In this document: piece after piece, positions 5,593-6,529 of the stretch
Position numbering within the stretch: position 1 is the stretch's first letter
Layout of the letters: every line of letters begins with the position of its first letter
Assembly (NCBI GenBank): GCA_900767695.1
Contig: CAAGAC010000006.1
Coordinates: 1-6,529 of the forward strand
Direction: 5' to 3'
DNA from: an uncultured Succinivibrio sp.
GTDB lineage: Bacteria > Pseudomonadota > Gammaproteobacteria > Enterobacterales > Succinivibrionaceae
DNA: 6,529 nucleotides
Made by a program: the position numbers and the translations under genes
The notes under the pieces: generated by a model
Database searches by the model: none
Seen by the model: the letters and a program-made list of their open reading frames with translations, nothing else
What the model was told of the DNA's origin: nothing

Positions 5593-6234
5593 TTACCTGG
5601 TGCCGAACACCACGATGGTCTTGCCGTGGGCGGTGATCATGTGGTCCTCTTCCATCATCTTGAGGATCCTGCCGACGGTCTCGCGGGAGCAGCCGACGAT
5701 CTGGCCGATCTCCTGCCTGGTGATCTTGATTTGCATGCCGTCGGGGTGAGTCATGGCTTCGGGCTGGTGGGCCAGGTTGATGAGGGTCTTGGCGATGCGG
5801 CCTGAGACGTCGAGGAAGGCCAGCGAGCCGACCTTCTTGGAGGTGGCCGACAGGCGGTGGGAGAGCTGCGCTGCAAGGCGCATCAGGATCTCCGGGTTGA
5901 CCTGGACGAGCTGGCGGAACTTGCTGTAGGAGACCTCCGCGATGTCGCAGGCGGTCTTGGTCTTGACCCAGGCGGTCCTGACCGGGGTCTCGCTCTTGTC
6001 GAAGAGGCCGACCTCGCCGATGAAGTCGCCCTGGTTCAGGTAGCTGAGGATCATCTCCTTGCCATCCTTGTCCTTGATCATGACTGCCACGGATCCCTTG
6101 GCGATGTAGTAGAGGGTCTCGGCCTTCTCGCCCTCGTGGATGATCGTCGTCTTCGCGTTGTACTTGTGGATGTGGCACTGGCTTAAGAACCAGCTGATGG
6201 TGGTGTCGGTCTGCGGTTTGATGATTGGAGTCAT
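5593..6234 (-). CDS. crp: cAMP receptor protein (catabolite activator)
   Basis: Crp is the cAMP-responsive dimeric regulator of carbon-source genes. The 213-residue protein follows E. coli Crp (210) throughout: KPQTD (6-10), CHIHKY (20-25), the cyclic-nucleotide-binding fold with GEKAETLYYI (35-44) and the phosphate-binding GDFIGEVGLF (69-78), the dimer helix (about 113-138), and the helix-turn-helix RQEIGQIVGCSRETVGRIL (173-191). The DNA-contact residues Arg184, Glu185 and Arg189 are kept. Activating region 1 (HQPEAMTHP, 156-164) and the activating region 2 residues His21, His23 and Lys105 are also present, so class I and class II activation should work. Differences: two extra residues before Arg86 in the cAMP pocket, and Thr87 where E. 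coli has Ser. The start at 6234 matches the family N-terminus; the ribosome site (AGGTG, 12 bases upstream) is weak. It is a single-gene unit. Confidence 0.98.
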   Translation of the reverse strand: MTPIIKPQTDTTISWFLSQCHIHKYNAKTTIIHEGEKAETLYYIAKGSVAVMIKDKDGKEMILSYLNQGDFIGEVGLFDKSETPVRTAWVKTKTACDIAEVSYSKFRQLVQVNPEILMRLAAQLSHRLSATSKKVGSLAFLDVSGRIAKTLINLAHQPEAMTHPDGMQIKITRQEIGQIVGCSRETVGRILKMMEEDHMITAHGKTIVVFGTR

Positions 6235-6308
6235 TTCTAATGCACCTGATATAGCAAAACGGAACCTCGGGGCCGGTCGCGATTTCCAGCCATCGGTAAC
6301 GTCTGTTA

Positions 6309-6317
6309 ATCATAGCA
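6309..6317 (-). promoter_or_regulatory. Extended -10 promoter of crp
   Basis: On the minus strand TGC-TATGAT (6317-6309) gives the extended TGn motif and five of six -10 bases. Transcription would start near 6302 with a leader of about 68 bases. There is no good -35 element at normal spacing. Confidence 0.55.
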
Positions 6318-6391
6318 AAAAGGGCAGACAAGTGCGCATCAGCGCATCATTTTTCACTTTTGCGCGCGCAAGATGCGCAATAGCTGGTCCG

Positions 6392-6415
6392 ACAGGGCTG
6401 GCAGTCCTGTTTTTT
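6392..6415 (+). terminator. Plus-strand intrinsic terminator with no upstream gene
   Basis: ACAGGGCT (6392-6399) pairs with AGTCCTGT (6403-6410) in all eight positions (one G-T pair) around a GGC loop, followed by a T-run to 6415. It is oriented for plus-strand transcripts only; on the other strand the run is A residues before the stem. Confidence 0.75.
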
Positions 6416-6438
6416 GCATCCCACATTCTGGAGTTTTA

Positions 6439-6475
6439 GTTAGCTTTGGCTAACATGAGTAAGGTAATGCTAACT
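6439..6475. promoter_or_regulatory. Triple GCTAAC operator-like cluster
   Basis: GTTAGC (6439-6444) and GCTAAC (6449-6454) form a perfect inverted repeat with a four-base spacer. A second GCTAAC (6469-6474) lies exactly 20 bases after the first, two helical turns, on the same face of the DNA. The spacing suggests cooperative binding of an unidentified regulator controlling crp or a gene to the right of the window. Confidence 0.45.
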
Positions 6476-6529
6476 ACGAGCGCATCCATGCGGCATTTTT
6501 TTGATCGTCAAACAGGGGAGCGGCGGGGA

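Larger units (their letters stand above)
6250..6415 (+). ncRNA. Possible small RNA divergent from crp
   Basis: The terminator at 6392-6415 needs a plus-strand transcript, but no coding frame on this strand leads into it. A weak extended -10, TGA-TATAGC (6247-6255), would start an RNA near 6262 of about 150 bases, antisense to the crp leader and promoter region. E. coli is known to make an RNA divergent from crp. The terminator is solid; the promoter and the RNA itself are inference. Confidence 0.3.
6334..6486. repeat. Four copies of GCGCATC upstream of crp
   Basis: GCGCATC occurs at 6334-6340, 6342-6348 and 6480-6486 on the plus strand and at 6378-6372 on the minus strand. The first two form an exact tandem 8-base duplication (GCGCATCA twice). 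The third, inverted copy follows a perfect 12-bp palindrome, TTGCGCGCGCAA (6360-6371). The pair 6342-6348/6372-6378 can form a stem. Confidence 0.6.

Noticed and set aside
5453..6331. 292-residue minus-strand open frame overlapping crp
   Set aside because: It reads crp in a shifted frame (His/Arg/Asp-rich) and cannot compete with the near-complete Crp match.
6479..6500. GC-rich stem plus T-run near 6480-6500 as a plus-strand terminator
   Set aside because: Only four base pairs form with a four-base loop; the T-run alone is not enough.

Overview
The window looks like chromosomal DNA of a GC-rich gammaproteobacterium. The best evidence is a cAMP receptor protein that follows Escherichia coli Crp along its whole length, with the same recognition helix and activating-region residues, and a FabA dehydratase/isomerase with the classic active site. 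The exact family cannot be fixed from the sequence; something near Aeromonadales/Succinivibrionaceae is only a guess. I see no tRNA, rRNA, IS element, CRISPR array or phage gene.

Layout, left to right. (1) Positions 1-255 are the 3' end of an unrecognised plus-strand gene, followed by a 433-base gap with hairpins and terminators. (2) Positions 1828-689 (minus) encode a secreted polyamine-binding protein of the PotF/PotD family. No potGHI/potABC permease genes accompany it. (3) Divergent from it, 2094-2876 (plus) encodes a Soj-type ParA ATPase with no parB beside it. (4) A long AT-rich regulatory gap (2877-3409) carries a good Crp-site match followed by a sigma70-like promoter. (5) Positions 3410-4600 (plus) encode a 396-residue, Cys-rich protein. 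Its C-terminal half resembles the flagellar master regulator FlhC and ends in a CxxC-x23-CxxC zinc site; its N-terminal half is not recognised. A strong terminator follows. (6) Positions 5416-4889 (minus) are fabA, and (7) 6234-5593 (minus) are crp, each with its own intrinsic terminator. (8) The 295 bases upstream of crp hold an extended -10 promoter, a plus-strand intrinsic terminator with no gene in front of it, and two families of short repeats.

How the parts may work together: the most interesting unit is parA plus the FlhC-like gene. The predicted Crp site upstream of the FlhC-like gene is centred about 62 bases before the inferred start point, as in class I Crp-dependent promoters, and crp itself lies 1 kb downstream of that gene. 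This parallels the Crp control of flhDC in E. coli, but here the regulator has about twice the normal size and sits beside an orphan ParA. potF, fabA and crp appear to be separate single-gene transcription units.
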